Positions 17,119-26,516 of a DNA stretch of 64,000 bases are shown here, in pieces. The stretch spans positions 1-64,000 of the forward strand of contig JAGVJN010000033.1 in assembly GCA_020051095.1 (NCBI GenBank), in the 5' to 3' direction. Origin of the DNA: Pseudomonadota bacterium. Its GTDB lineage: Bacteria; Pseudomonadota; Gammaproteobacteria; Legionellales; Legionellaceae. Each line of letters begins with the position of its first letter. Positions within the stretch are counted from its first letter, which is position 1. Made by a program: the position numbers and the translations under genes. Under the pieces are notes generated by a model. The model searched no databases. It had not been told where the DNA came from and worked only from the letters and a program-made list of their open reading frames with translations.

Positions 17119-18441
17119 ATGTACACTATAAAATCAAATATTATCCTATGGGACAACGGCATGTTCCAAAGAGAAATTGACTTCACTAAACCATTCATTG
17201 CTTTTTTAAAATTACAACACTTAGTGCCTCTGGTCGAATCGGATGCAACCACACCTGCAGCTTGCGCACTACAAAAATTAGTGGACCTGGAAGATAGAAA
17301 AGGCTATGAGTCGCTTTGCAAACAATACGAAGATATTGGTTTAAATTTCCGTTTAACGGATGGGGTCGTCTATCAGGTTGAGGATGTTGGTAATCAACTT
17401 GGTATACAAATTGCGGTGCAAGTCAAAGGGCAAAGCATCACTTGGTATTTTTGGGGAAATGGGGTAAAAGATCAATACCCTCAAGCTTTTCGGGATATTT
17501 TATTTAAAGCGGCTTCCGACTGTCATCAGGAAGTTGAAAATGGTTGTGATTTGTATTATCGCGGCAGCAATGCCCTTCATGTCAAAACGATGCATACAAA
17601 AGAAGATGAAGCGAACATGAACCACAATCATTATCGGTGTAAACAGGATGTAACACCCAATGATTTCAAACAACATCTGCAAGCATTTCTAACTCATGAG
17701 TCGCATGATTTCTTTTTTCTACACGGTGAAACTAAAGACATTTGTGATGCGTATGAATTACATTACCACCTTTACACCAAACCACGCGAGGAATTATCCG
17801 GCTATTCTTATAAGAACATGTATCGTTGTGCAGAAGAACAACGGTTGGAAGAAGCGGATGTGATTGAGTTTTGTCTTTTTGGAGAGCAACAAGAACCTTG
17901 TCGAATTAACGAAACAGAACTCAAAATTGATTATGATTGTGCAAGACGGAAAATTGAATTGGCAATAACCCGAGCGAAAGATGCTAGTGCCATTGAGTTA
18001 TTAGAGAAAGAAATCGCTCATCTTAAATCAGATTACGAAGCCCTGCTTGCCTATCGTCTACAAGGCGGTATTAGAGCGCTTGGTGCTGAAAGAATCATGA
18101 CAAGACAAGTGAAAGGTTCCTCTCTACCGGTTCAAAAAGCGACCCTAAGGGATGATAGTGTTGGTGCCGTTCCGAAAATTCCTGAATGGGCCATCTCGCT
18201 AATTAACAAAGTATCGAAAGCGAAAACTAAGATGCAAAAACAACTTGCGGATGAAGCAAGGATTGCTACGGCAACAAGTGCTCTTAGTTCATTACAAAAG
18301 CCGGATGATACAAATCCCTCTGCAAACCCAAGCCAAACGATTTCAATCACTCAAGCAGGCTTGAGTCTATTTGATCAAAAGTCGAAAGATTTGGCAACAC
18401 CCTCTCAGCCAAAGACGGATAATCCATTATGTGTCAGTTAG
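17119..18441 (+). CDS. Orphan 440-residue protein, possible effector
   Basis: I do not recognise this protein. It has no signal peptide or membrane segment and contains many Cys and His residues in the first 270 positions. A probable coiled coil lies at about 275-320, and a Ser/Pro/Lys-rich tail (ATPSQPKTDN) follows. TATAAT at 17095-17100 lies only 18 bp before the ATG, so the mRNA leader would be very short. A second in-frame ATG at 17161 is an alternative. It is separated from the biosynthetic operon by 158 bp with its own apparent -10, so it is probably not part of it. Confidence 0.5.
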   Translation: MYTIKSNIILWDNGMFQREIDFTKPFIAFLKLQHLVPLVESDATTPAACALQKLVDLEDRKGYESLCKQYEDIGLNFRLTDGVVYQVEDVGNQLGIQIAVQVKGQSITWYFWGNGVKDQYPQAFRDILFKAASDCHQEVENGCDLYYRGSNALHVKTMHTKEDEANMNHNHYRCKQDVTPNDFKQHLQAFLTHESHDFFFLHGETKDICDAYELHYHLYTKPREELSGYSYKNMYRCAEEQRLEEADVIEFCLFGEQQEPCRINETELKIDYDCARRKIELAITRAKDASAIELLEKEIAHLKSDYEALLAYRLQGGIRALGAERIMTRQVKGSSLPVQKATLRDDSVGAVPKIPEWAISLINKVSKAKTKMQKQLADEARIATATSALSSLQKPDDTNPSANPSQTISITQAGLSLFDQKSKDLATPSQPKTDNPLCVS

Positions 18442-18506
18442 GCTTCAGTATAAATGTAGATAGTGTCTTGGGTATCTCTGCGGTTATATTCGTTAGAAAG
18501 ATATGT

Positions 18507-19151
18507 CTAGGTTAATTTACCTGCTCGAATGCGAATAGTCCAATAGATAATTAAAGGAAGTAATATCACAGTGGGCGCAATCCACAAAACCCAAGCAGGT
18601 TGGTAGGTGAAATTAGTGACTAAAACTGCCGTAAAAACCGCTATGGTCCCCCCAATCATTCCACCAACATGACGAACCAACCGCTCAAATTTGGGGTATT
18701 TCATTTTACGATAGAGTAACATGTCGCTGATTGAGAAACGAAGACAAATCAACCCAAAAACAGCGAACACAATGGGTTTGTAGCCACCTTGCTGCCAACT
18801 AACTATGCTAGCACTTAACATGGTTATCGAGACAAGTATCATTATTATGCTGATTACTTTCTCCCACAGTTGTGCTGGCAAATACCGACGAATAGCATAC
18901 CGCCAACCCGAAAGACTGATATAAAAACTAAATAAAGCAACGCACAGTAAAAACCAGTTATTCGTCATGAGAGACATTGGCAGTGCGGTGATAAAGATAC
19001 CTAACATCGCTATCATAAATAGTTTACCCACACGACGATGTAATGATGCGCCTTTTTTGCTACTTAAAGCAATGAGTGATGCGACAATCGCAATTAAGCC
19101 AAAAACAATGTGGATAGCCAATAGAATATTAAAGATCATTTCGTCATTCAC
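18507..19151 (-). CDS. DUF2306-like integral membrane protein
   Basis: The 214-residue protein has about six to seven hydrophobic segments and the N-terminal pattern IHIVFGLIAIVASLIALSSKKG followed by LHRRVGK, resembling the DUF2306 family of inner-membrane proteins. The biochemical role is unknown. It is monocistronic and convergent with the preceding orphan gene. Confidence 0.65.
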   Translation of the reverse strand: MNDEMIFNILLAIHIVFGLIAIVASLIALSSKKGASLHRRVGKLFMIAMLGIFITALPMSLMTNNWFLLCVALFSFYISLSGWRYAIRRYLPAQLWEKVISIIMILVSITMLSASIVSWQQGGYKPIVFAVFGLICLRFSISDMLLYRKMKYPKFERLVRHVGGMIGGTIAVFTAVLVTNFTYQPAWVLWIAPTVILLPLIIYWTIRIRAGKLT

Positions 19152-19234
19152 TCGCTATTTTGAGCCCTAGAGTTTATCATCGCCTGATTATGTTAAACAA
19201 TGCCCTATTTATGCACTTTCGATAAAACATCAAA

Positions 19235-20086
19235 TTAGTGGCTGCTAATTTGTTCGATGATCCTTCTATCACCTTCTTCGATGTCAAAATTATAAATGCT
19301 GAGATCCTCCGCCATATGTTTTGCATCGGTTGTTCCCGTTAGCGGTAAAATTCCAGTTTGTTGTGAAAATCGAAATATCAATTGCGGAATGGTTGTATTG
19401 TATTTTTGCGCCAAACTTCGAATCGGAGGTGATTGAAGATAAGGATGATTGGCTGTTAAAAGGGAAAAACCTTGATAAACAAAGTCTGATTTAGAACAGA
19501 TATCACGAACCTCTTTATCCCATTGAAGTAGCGCAAAACAACGATTCTGAACAAATTTAGGTTGAATAGATGCTTTATCCATTAATATTTTCAACTGTTG
19601 AGCACTGATATTTGAAACCCCAATGTAACGAACCAAGCCTATCTCAACCAACTCCTCCATTACCCGCCAAACTTCAATATCTTCATCCCCAATACCAACT
19701 GTATAATAAGGACCATGCAAGATATAACTGTCGAGGTAATCCGTTTGCAGGTGTTCTAATGAGCTTCTTAAAGACTGTTCAACCTGTTCAGTCAAGGAAA
19801 CATGTTTATCATATGGGAGCCTTTCATCTTGCCCGCTGACATACGTAAATTTTGTTTGAATGAATAAATCCGTTCTTTGACAAGTTTTCTTTGCTAAAAA
19901 TGATTGAATACCAAAGCCGACACCTTGTTCATAATAATGTTTTCTTTGATTTGCAGTATCGATTGCCCTAAATCCTTGCTGGAGTGCTAAGGTTGTTAAA
20001 CGTTCGGTATTGTCCTCTTTCCAAGCAGTGCCATAGATAAAGGGCTGCAATAGCTTATCTGATTTTGTTTGGAGCACAATATCCAT
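19235..20086 (-). CDS. Aldo/keto reductase family oxidoreductase
   Basis: This 283-residue NADPH-dependent aldo/keto reductase has the (beta/alpha)8 layout. The catalytic tetrad is visible as Asp in AIDTANQ, Tyr in KHYYEQGVG, Lys in IQTKFTY and His in YILHGP; the IGVSN block is typical. It reduces aldehydes or ketones, with no substrate evident. It is transcribed alone. The residues around the Tyr (QRKHYYEQ) differ somewhat from classical members, so this is a divergent subgroup. Confidence 0.85.
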   Translation of the reverse strand: MDIVLQTKSDKLLQPFIYGTAWKEDNTERLTTLALQQGFRAIDTANQRKHYYEQGVGFGIQSFLAKKTCQRTDLFIQTKFTYVSGQDERLPYDKHVSLTEQVEQSLRSSLEHLQTDYLDSYILHGPYYTVGIGDEDIEVWRVMEELVEIGLVRYIGVSNISAQQLKILMDKASIQPKFVQNRCFALLQWDKEVRDICSKSDFVYQGFSLLTANHPYLQSPPIRSLAQKYNTTIPQLIFRFSQQTGILPLTGTTDAKHMAEDLSIYNFDIEEGDRRIIEQISSH

Positions 20087-20372
20087 GAATTTCCTTATCG
20101 AAGTATATTTCAGGTTGAAAATCGTATTTTTAGCATCTTATTTTAACAAGTATAACAGATTGCCAAGCTATTCTAAGTTAAATTAACAAATTCATGACAT
20201 CCATCTATACTGGTATTGAATCTGTCTATAAAATTTGTCTATTCATAGAGTTGTCATGTGATTTATCAAAAAAATAATAATTGATTTATTACACTATAAA
20301 CTATGTAACGTCCCTAGCAAATTTAGAAATATACGCTACACTATTAAAAAAATCATAAGGAATTTGATAAAC

Positions 20373-20879
20373 ATGAAATCTTTCTTAGATCTTGCCCAAA
20401 CATACGCCCACTATCATCAAAAACCTGTCACCTTGTATACGCATTTTGTCGGTGTCCCGCTGATTGTTTTCTCAGTGATGGTATTGTTTTCATTCCTACA
20501 ATTAGTTGTGCCGGGTGTATTCTCGCTAACGAGTGCAGAGATTCTCACCATTGCTGTCTTAATTTATTATATTTTACTCAATTGGCGCTTAGGCTTAAGT
20601 ATTACCCCTCTATTTATCATCCTATTATGGATAGCCCATTGGGTTGGCGGAGATGGTCCAAGTCAAACATCAATCACCGTCTTTTTAGTTTGTTTTATTC
20701 TTGGTTGGATTATTCAATTGATTGGACATTTAATTGAAGGGAACAAACCCGCCTTCTTAACCAGTCTTTGGCAAATGGTTATTGCACCCTTGTTTCTGAT
20801 GGCTGAAGTATATTTTCTATCGGGGAAAATGCAATCTTTAAAAGAGAACATTTACCCTGAAAGTGTTTCAAAAAAATAG
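20373..20879 (+). CDS. Mpo1-like (DUF962) membrane protein
   Basis: The 168-residue protein has four hydrophobic segments. The N-terminal YAHYHQKPVTLYTHFVGVP block and the later GHLIEGNKPA block carry the conserved His and Glu residues of the Mpo1/DUF962 family. In yeast, Mpo1 is an iron-dependent dioxygenase in phytosphingosine degradation; bacterial members are of unknown role. The frame is open from TTG 20364, but AAGGA lies 10 bases before ATG 20373, so the latter is chosen. Iron binding and fatty-acid chemistry are inferred from the family only. Confidence 0.8.
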   Translation: MKSFLDLAQTYAHYHQKPVTLYTHFVGVPLIVFSVMVLFSFLQLVVPGVFSLTSAEILTIAVLIYYILLNWRLGLSITPLFIILLWIAHWVGGDGPSQTSITVFLVCFILGWIIQLIGHLIEGNKPAFLTSLWQMVIAPLFLMAEVYFLSGKMQSLKENIYPESVSKK

Positions 20880-20936
20880 GCTTTTTCCATCTCAGTTTTT
20901 TTTGTTGGTCGCGTCCTTTAATGCCCAAAGAAACGT

Positions 20937-21170
20937 TTATTTTTCCTTTGAACTATCTTCCTGTTTACACGCAGGAAGGTTTTTATGATTAGCATCGTTA
21001 CATATTTGGTTCAGTGATTGCTTTGTCGGCGTAGTCTTTGAAGGTTGATTAGTATCCTTATGACAACTAATGCACGAAGCTGAATTAGATTGTGAATTAG
21101 CATGAGTACTAGTTGCTATTATAATCATCACTGCTAAAAGCATCATCATGCGTGTGAAAATCCCTTTCAT
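20937..21170 (-). CDS. Small secreted protein with one CxxCH haem motif
   Basis: The 77-residue precursor has a signal peptide (about residues 1-25, ending THA). A mature part of about 50 residues carries one CISCH motif, the covalent haem-attachment site of c-type cytochromes, and two further cysteines (QICNDANH, LPACKQ). There is no clear distal methionine. It could be a minimal periplasmic cytochrome or a degenerate one. A divergent promoter region separates it from the next gene. Confidence 0.55.
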   Translation of the reverse strand: MKGIFTRMMMLLAVMIIIATSTHANSQSNSASCISCHKDTNQPSKTTPTKQSLNQICNDANHKNLPACKQEDSSKEK

Positions 21171-21342
21171 TCTATTTCCTTATTAATATTCACTATTTAA
21201 ATCATAGTCTTATTTCAAGACTGTCGTCAATAATCTGGCGTTTTTAAGAATTTACGCAATCCCATCATCGATCACCACGGTAGTGGGCAATTATGACATT
21301 GTGCGGCACAGGATAAGCATTTTTATTATTCATTATGAATAT

Positions 21343-21370
21343 TTGTAAATCAGTTAATCCATGATATAAT
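21343..21370 (+). promoter_or_regulatory. Sigma-70 promoter of the IQ-motif gene
   Basis: TTGTAA (21343-21348) is followed after 16 bp by a perfect TATAAT (21365-21370), placing transcription about 25 bp before the ATG at 21403. Confidence 0.55.
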
Positions 21371-21402
21371 AGCTGTACCGTTTAAGAATTTTTGATTGTG
21401 TT

Positions 21403-23514
21403 ATGTTAAATATTACACGCTTAAGTCATGCAAGAGTTATTTGGGATCAGTTTTATCAAAAGTATCATCCTGTTTCACAAGCATTAAATCATAAGCGTCA
21501 ATACTCATTGCCCATGTTGTCTCAGGATTTTTTAAAGGATATTGAAAAAAACCGTGAAAAATATGAAAATGCGGCTATTGTATTACAATCATTGTGGCGC
21601 AGAATTCGAGAGCGGGACACCTTAATACGGGTAAACCCCAAGGGTGATCATTCAGGTGATTTCAATCATCTCGTGAATTTCCACCCGAAAAAGAATCCGG
21701 CAGTGAGAAAATCGCTGAATAAACGTAAACTTGATGAACTTCAACAAGCGATTGAAAAATGCGACTTTTCGGCATCTATCTTTGACGATAAAACATTACC
21801 TCAACTAGCACTGTCGCTGTTTGACTCTGGCACTATCACACAACAGCAAATTTATACTCTTTTAGAACACCATCAAACCATTAAAGACTATCCTCAAATA
21901 GGGTACTTCCCAATCTTAAATGCTGATGGCGCGTTTACTTCAGTGGCTAAAGAATATTTGTTGCCTTCCTTAACAAATCGTCAATATGTCAAGGGTTTAA
22001 CAACTAAAGAGCTTGAAGAATTTCGTTTAATGATTGCCACTTTGCCTAAATCTGAGCAATGTTTTTATATAACCGATACAGGTAAGCTAACTACCCAAAA
22101 AAACTACCATCAACTAGGGCATACGCTGATAGATCTTGATGGCATGATGCGCCTAAAAAGCAACCATCTTGTTCATTTATCTGCAGGAGCTCGTGATGCT
22201 TTGGGGTTAGTCTCATTTGGCCTTCGGGATTATATTCGTCCAATGCCCCGACTAGGCCCAATGGGAATCGATGATATTGAACAGGGTGTCAACCATCGAG
22301 CAAGGTATGCGGCGTTAAATTTTCCTGCCACTAAGCCTTATGAAATCATTCATGATTACAAAAATGTTAACGATTTAGAAGCAACATCTCATGATGTCTA
22401 TCATAGTAATGTCATGTCATTGATACCAGACAATTTCCTTAAAATTCTTGAACGGTTTGTGAGCTTAACTAGGGCAAATACTGGCATCAAATGGTCCATT
22501 GAAATTTGGGATTGGGTTGATTGTGATTATATTTACTTTTTTCATAAGCTCGGTAGAACGCCAAAAACCAATAACCCTAAAGAAACCACTGCTCTCATGT
22601 GTGGTATGCTTGAATATGGTAATGGAACGTCAAGCACAGACATCAGTATCGGAGGCTCATTACTAAGAGATAACACCCCTACTCCGCTTGGTATATTGGT
22701 GTTTATCGATATGATTGTAAATCGCCCTATTTGGCTTGAACTAGGCATTGATCCTAGCTATTTGACGGGTCAATATGGGAAGTATTATAAAATGATAGAA
22801 CAAATGTATGATAACTATATTGATGAAAAAGACGATATTCGCATACAAGTTCTAAAAGCACTTACCTATATAAAGTTATCAAACAGTGGTCATCTTGGTT
22901 CTTTCAAAACCATCAATCAAATCATCAACGAAAATCAACATAACTTTGTTAATCATCTAGCCTTTAACAAAAGACCCAAAATGAATATGAATAAATCGAG
23001 TAATACAATCGAATTCACTTGTTTCGATAAGTATTTTACAATTAACAGTCTATATACGCTTATCAACAATAGCATTTCTAACCCACAGAATACTGGCCAA
23101 ATTCGTGATACAGCGAAACATTATTATGCCTCATCCATTATCCAGCTTGGCTATACAAAGCAACAAGCGATGGTTTATACAAATCAAAAACAACAAGGTA
23201 ATTCGGAAAGTACCGCTCAGTTTGTTGCCAACCCCACATTGCTCAATTGGATTCAAGATAATTTAGAATCTGTGGCACTATGGTCATTCACTTTGGTTGC
23301 CATACCCTGTGTCTTACTCTACGGTATGTATCAAGTATATCAAGCACAACGTGCGTTTAATGAGATATTTTTATCTATAAATTCCGTGAACGATATTGAA
23401 ACTGGCTCTATTGATATGCCATCTTTGACTAATAGTCAGTATCGCTTTTATCAACCAGATGCTGCGAATTCATTCGAGTTAGCCATTCCTCAAACGAATA
23501 CCCATTCTGTTTAA
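21403..23514 (+). CDS. 703-residue protein with IQ motif and C-terminal membrane anchor; candidate effector
   Basis: No enzymatic domain is recognised. Residues 61-71 read LQSLWRRIRER, an exact fit to the calmodulin-binding IQ pattern [ILV]QxxxR[G/R]xxx[RK], preceded by the usual Ala-rich NAAIV. One strong hydrophobic segment lies near the C-terminus (about residues 625-650, SFTLVAIPCVLLYGMYQV), followed by a 50-residue polar tail. No signal peptide is visible. Bacteria lack calmodulin, whereas Legionella effectors such as SidJ use an IQ motif to bind host calmodulin. A translocated, membrane-anchored effector is therefore a reasonable inference. There is a clear upstream promoter and no operon partner. 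Confidence 0.6.
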   Translation: MLNITRLSHARVIWDQFYQKYHPVSQALNHKRQYSLPMLSQDFLKDIEKNREKYENAAIVLQSLWRRIRERDTLIRVNPKGDHSGDFNHLVNFHPKKNPAVRKSLNKRKLDELQQAIEKCDFSASIFDDKTLPQLALSLFDSGTITQQQIYTLLEHHQTIKDYPQIGYFPILNADGAFTSVAKEYLLPSLTNRQYVKGLTTKELEEFRLMIATLPKSEQCFYITDTGKLTTQKNYHQLGHTLIDLDGMMRLKSNHLVHLSAGARDALGLVSFGLRDYIRPMPRLGPMGIDDIEQGVNHRARYAALNFPATKPYEIIHDYKNVNDLEATSHDVYHSNVMSLIPDNFLKILERFVSLTRANTGIKWSIEIWDWVDCDYIYFFHKLGRTPKTNNPKETTALMCGMLEYGNGTSSTDISIGGSLLRDNTPTPLGILVFIDMIVNRPIWLELGIDPSYLTGQYGKYYKMIEQMYDNYIDEKDDIRIQVLKALTYIKLSNSGHLGSFKTINQIINENQHNFVNHLAFNKRPKMNMNKSSNTIEFTCFDKYFTINSLYTLINNSISNPQNTGQIRDTAKHYYASSIIQLGYTKQQAMVYTNQKQQGNSESTAQFVANPTLLNWIQDNLESVALWSFTLVAIPCVLLYGMYQVYQAQRAFNEIFLSINSVNDIETGSIDMPSLTNSQYRFYQPDAANSFELAIPQTNTHSV

Positions 23515-23532
23515 TATCCTGATGGGGATTCA

Positions 23533-23979
23533 TCATCGATTTTTAAAGATCATATGTTGGTTACCCGATAGCGTGTGCTTTTCAATACGGCATTCACTGT
23601 TAAATATGCGAACATAAGGATGATGATGGAACAAAAAGTGTGTGGCTTTAATTAAAAATTGACCTTGGCATTGAATCTTCCCCTCCCTTTGGCTACGAAT
23701 TGTTACACTTAACATTGCAGGTAAGTTGCTTATATAAAATACCCGGTGAGCATAAGTTGGTTGATGAGTTTCCCGCCTAGGTGGAATAGAATATTGGTAT
23801 ATTTGTCTGCTATTATCACTGTTTAATCCTCTAACAGTTAAAGTGGCATAAACCCTATCCACGCGAACATTCTCAAAAATGATCATTTGAGCTTCTCCGC
23901 TTGGATTAACGTTTTTGGCGAATCCGCATCCAGTGATGATATAGATCAAAAAAATAAGCCACATTGATCGCTTATGCAT
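23533..23979 (-). CDS. Putative lipoprotein of unknown function
   Basis: The 148-residue precursor starts with a lipoprotein signal: positive residues, a hydrophobic core and a lipobox ITGC near residue 18. The mature 130 residues look beta-rich and contain two further Cys. I do not recognise the family. It is convergent with the IQ-motif gene, whose stop lies 19 bp away. Confidence 0.55.
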   Translation of the reverse strand: MHKRSMWLIFLIYIITGCGFAKNVNPSGEAQMIIFENVRVDRVYATLTVRGLNSDNSRQIYQYSIPPRRETHQPTYAHRVFYISNLPAMLSVTIRSQREGKIQCQGQFLIKATHFLFHHHPYVRIFNSECRIEKHTLSGNQHMIFKNR

Positions 23980-24150
23980 AGCTTTCCTTAAAATTTAGAC
24001 TTGCTTAGGGTCAATCCCTCATGATTGTTCAAGAATCCACTTGATCATAGTAAGTATAATTTATATCCACCAAAATGCGCGGATCTTCATCAGACGAAGA
24101 TGCATAGCCAAACATTTTTTCTATACTGTTTGGGCAGATTTTTCTATCGA

Positions 24151-24924
24151 CTACTTCTCACCAGTCACCCAATAAGGCGAGAATTGAAAACAAAACTTGC
24201 CATTGAATTCTGATTGGCAATATGCATCATACCAATTAATCATCGCCTCATTAATTTCAACAATTTTTTCTGGTGAAAAATAACCCTGATAAAATCCAAT
24301 ACCATAAACAAATCGGCGAAATGTATCCAAATTAGGTAGCTCGATAGAATGCGCTGTTCTATCGACTTTCAGTTTTGAAAATGGCGTTTTCTTCAGTTTT
24401 TCAGCAAGGTTCTCTAAGGCAGAATAATGCATGGGTGGGTCAAAATGATTAAGCTCTTTAAACTGTCCCGAATCTCGTACCGCTTGGTAACTCAACATAA
24501 ACGGATCATCACCGCTTGGAAATAATGTAAATACATTACCACCCGGTTTTAGCGCTTGATAAATATGACTAAAAGCCTTAGTAATATCATCCGTCCATTG
24601 CAAGCACCAAAACGATACAACCACATCAAACTCATTGGTGAATGTCATCGTTAAAACGTCAGACTTTTGGACGGCAAAATTGTTAAATTGTCGGGCTTTT
24701 TCACGAGCAAGACTCAGCATGTTTTCAGATGCATCAATGCCCAGCATATGGCCTTCAGGAATGAGTTTCAAAAGAGTCGTACTAAAGCTACCATCACCGC
24801 AGCCAATATCGAGCACACGGGCATTTGCTTTCGGTTTAAAATGCTTTAAATACATATTCGCAACCGTTGCTTGAATATAAGCACCTATGGCATAGTCATC
24901 AGCCGGCCAATCCTTGATTGTCAT
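24151..24924 (-). CDS. SAM-dependent methyltransferase
   Basis: This is a 257-residue class I methyltransferase. Motif I VLDIGCGDGSFS lies at about residues 37-48, the acidic residue after strand 2 is in LGIDAS, and motif IV is DVVVSFWCLQWT. The overall pattern resembles trans-aconitate or malonyl-ACP (BioC-like) methyltransferases, but no bio genes are near. The substrate is not evident. It is monocistronic. Confidence 0.8.
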   Translation of the reverse strand: MTIKDWPADDYAIGAYIQATVANMYLKHFKPKANARVLDIGCGDGSFSTTLLKLIPEGHMLGIDASENMLSLAREKARQFNNFAVQKSDVLTMTFTNEFDVVVSFWCLQWTDDITKAFSHIYQALKPGGNVFTLFPSGDDPFMLSYQAVRDSGQFKELNHFDPPMHYSALENLAEKLKKTPFSKLKVDRTAHSIELPNLDTFRRFVYGIGFYQGYFSPEKIVEINEAMINWYDAYCQSEFNGKFCFQFSPYWVTGEK

Positions 24925-25018
24925 TGTCAGTCCTTTTCTAAAATTACGCAGTATGCTCCCTCTAGAGGAGCACTATTTTACAGCATTGTTGACATTAAAA
25001 AACTCATATTTTAACTAT

Positions 25019-25834
25019 TCATCGGCTTAGTTCGTGAGAAACTAGCTGTTGAGGTTGTGGTGGCCTAGCAGATTGGTTGATAACACTTTGCAAATGATTG
25101 GTCAATCGCGTAGAAGTCATCACGGATAAATGACCATGATCGTCTAGTTTGAATAATGAATCAGTGTTATTGTCTACATATTCCAAAACATAACCACATC
25201 GATTTGGTACGATATCATCCAACCCGGCAATGACAAAAGTATAAGGTGAATTAGGTTCTGAATTGATCTTATCCCTCAATTCTTGTAAAAATGAACTATT
25301 TTTACTCATTTGCTCGACAGAGCTTGAAAAATAACTGACCGGTGCTTGAGCAAGATAAGAGCCTCGGAATGGTCCGCAGATACTGATGCAATGTAATACT
25401 TTAATATTTGCATCCTTTGCAAGGTACTGATTAAACCATGCTGCCAGCACACCCCCACGCGAGTGACCACAAAGAATCACTTGCTTATGGCCATTTTTTT
25501 CAATTTTTTCAAGGAGTTGGCGTCCATAATCATCAATGCCTTTCCCCTGATAACGCCCATCGAAGGAGACGAGATGCATGGATGTCACTTCTTTAGTTAA
25601 ACCAAGCTTCTTTAACCGGGTTGCAATTGCTTTAAAGGAACAGGCATGGTCGGCTGTTCCATGGATAAAATAGACGCCGACACTTGCTTCGTCTCCTGAA
25701 GACACACCCTCGTCTTTTAGGGAAGTCTCCTTCAGGGGAATGTCAATATCGTTAAAATCCAATGATGCCCATTGAGAGGCATGTTGTAAAATACCAAGCG
25801 TTGATTTTGAAAATCCTTTTAAATAACTCCACAT
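25019..25834 (-). CDS. Alpha/beta hydrolase family protein
   Basis: The 271-residue protein has an alpha/beta hydrolase core. The oxyanion segment is YFIHGTADHA, the nucleophile serine is in LCGHSRGG, a candidate acid is in AGLDDIVP, and the catalytic His is probably in DDHGHLS. The class fits lipases, esterases or thioesterases. No signal peptide is present, and the first 50 residues are variable. AAAGGAG lies 6 bases upstream of the ATG. The gene is just downstream of the histidine operon but has its own leader. Confidence 0.75.
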   Translation of the reverse strand: MWSYLKGFSKSTLGILQHASQWASLDFNDIDIPLKETSLKDEGVSSGDEASVGVYFIHGTADHACSFKAIATRLKKLGLTKEVTSMHLVSFDGRYQGKGIDDYGRQLLEKIEKNGHKQVILCGHSRGGVLAAWFNQYLAKDANIKVLHCISICGPFRGSYLAQAPVSYFSSSVEQMSKNSSFLQELRDKINSEPNSPYTFVIAGLDDIVPNRCGYVLEYVDNNTDSLFKLDDHGHLSVMTSTRLTNHLQSVINQSARPPQPQQLVSHELSR

Positions 25835-25916
25835 AGTAAACTCCTTTTACAGCATCTTTACTTATAACATAAAAGTAATTGATAATAAAATAGTGATTGA
25901 TAACCACGTAGGGTGA

Positions 25917-26516
25917 TCAGCTTTTATGTCGTTCTGCAAGCAATTTCATGACATCAGCCGATTGGATGTTCACCATCTGCCATAATAATTGAAGATGGAA
26001 AATCAGATCCGCGCTTTCATTCAATATCTCATCCCTATCATGACTCACAGCCGCTAGGGCGACTTCAACCCCTTCTTCACCAACTTTTTGGGCTATACGC
26101 TTGATGCCTTGCTGACCCATTTGGCGACAATAACTATTAGGTTGATTGGATTGTAATCTATCGCGGATAACATCACCGAGTTTTGACATCATCGCCATCG
26201 TAAAACCATCACTGTCCTTAAAACAGCTAACAGGTCCTTTATGGCAAGTAGGACCGTTCGGCAGCGCAAGAATCAAAAGACTGTCTTCATCGCAATCCGA
26301 TTGGATTGAAACAACCGATAAGACATTACCGCTTTCTTCACCTTTGACCCACAATCGTCTTTTTGTCCGACTATAAAACGTGACCAGCCCAGATTCTTTT
26401 GTCTTTTCTAATGCTTCAACGCTCATATACCCCAACATAAGCACTTGGCCCGTGTCGGCATGCTGTATAATGGCTGGCATTAGATGATTGACTTTCTCCC
26501 AATTTAATTTATTCAT
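25917..26516 (-). CDS. hisI: Bifunctional phosphoribosyl-AMP cyclohydrolase/phosphoribosyl-ATP pyrophosphatase
   Basis: This 199-residue fusion carries steps 2 and 3 of histidine synthesis. The N-terminal cyclohydrolase (about 1-110) has the metal-binding SDCDEDSLL and [10 protein letters not shown] blocks. The C-terminal pyrophosphatase (about 115-199) has the [10 protein letters not shown] helix motif. It is the last gene of the his operon and overlaps hisF by 8 bp. Length and fusion match enterobacterial HisIE. Confidence 0.95.
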   Translation of the reverse strand: MNKLNWEKVNHLMPAIIQHADTGQVLMLGYMSVEALEKTKESGLVTFYSRTKRRLWVKGEESGNVLSVVSIQSDCDEDSLLILALPNGPTCHKGPVSCFKDSDGFTMAMMSKLGDVIRDRLQSNQPNSYCRQMGQQGIKRIAQKVGEEGVEVALAAVSHDRDEILNESADLIFHLQLLWQMVNIQSADVMKLLAERHKS

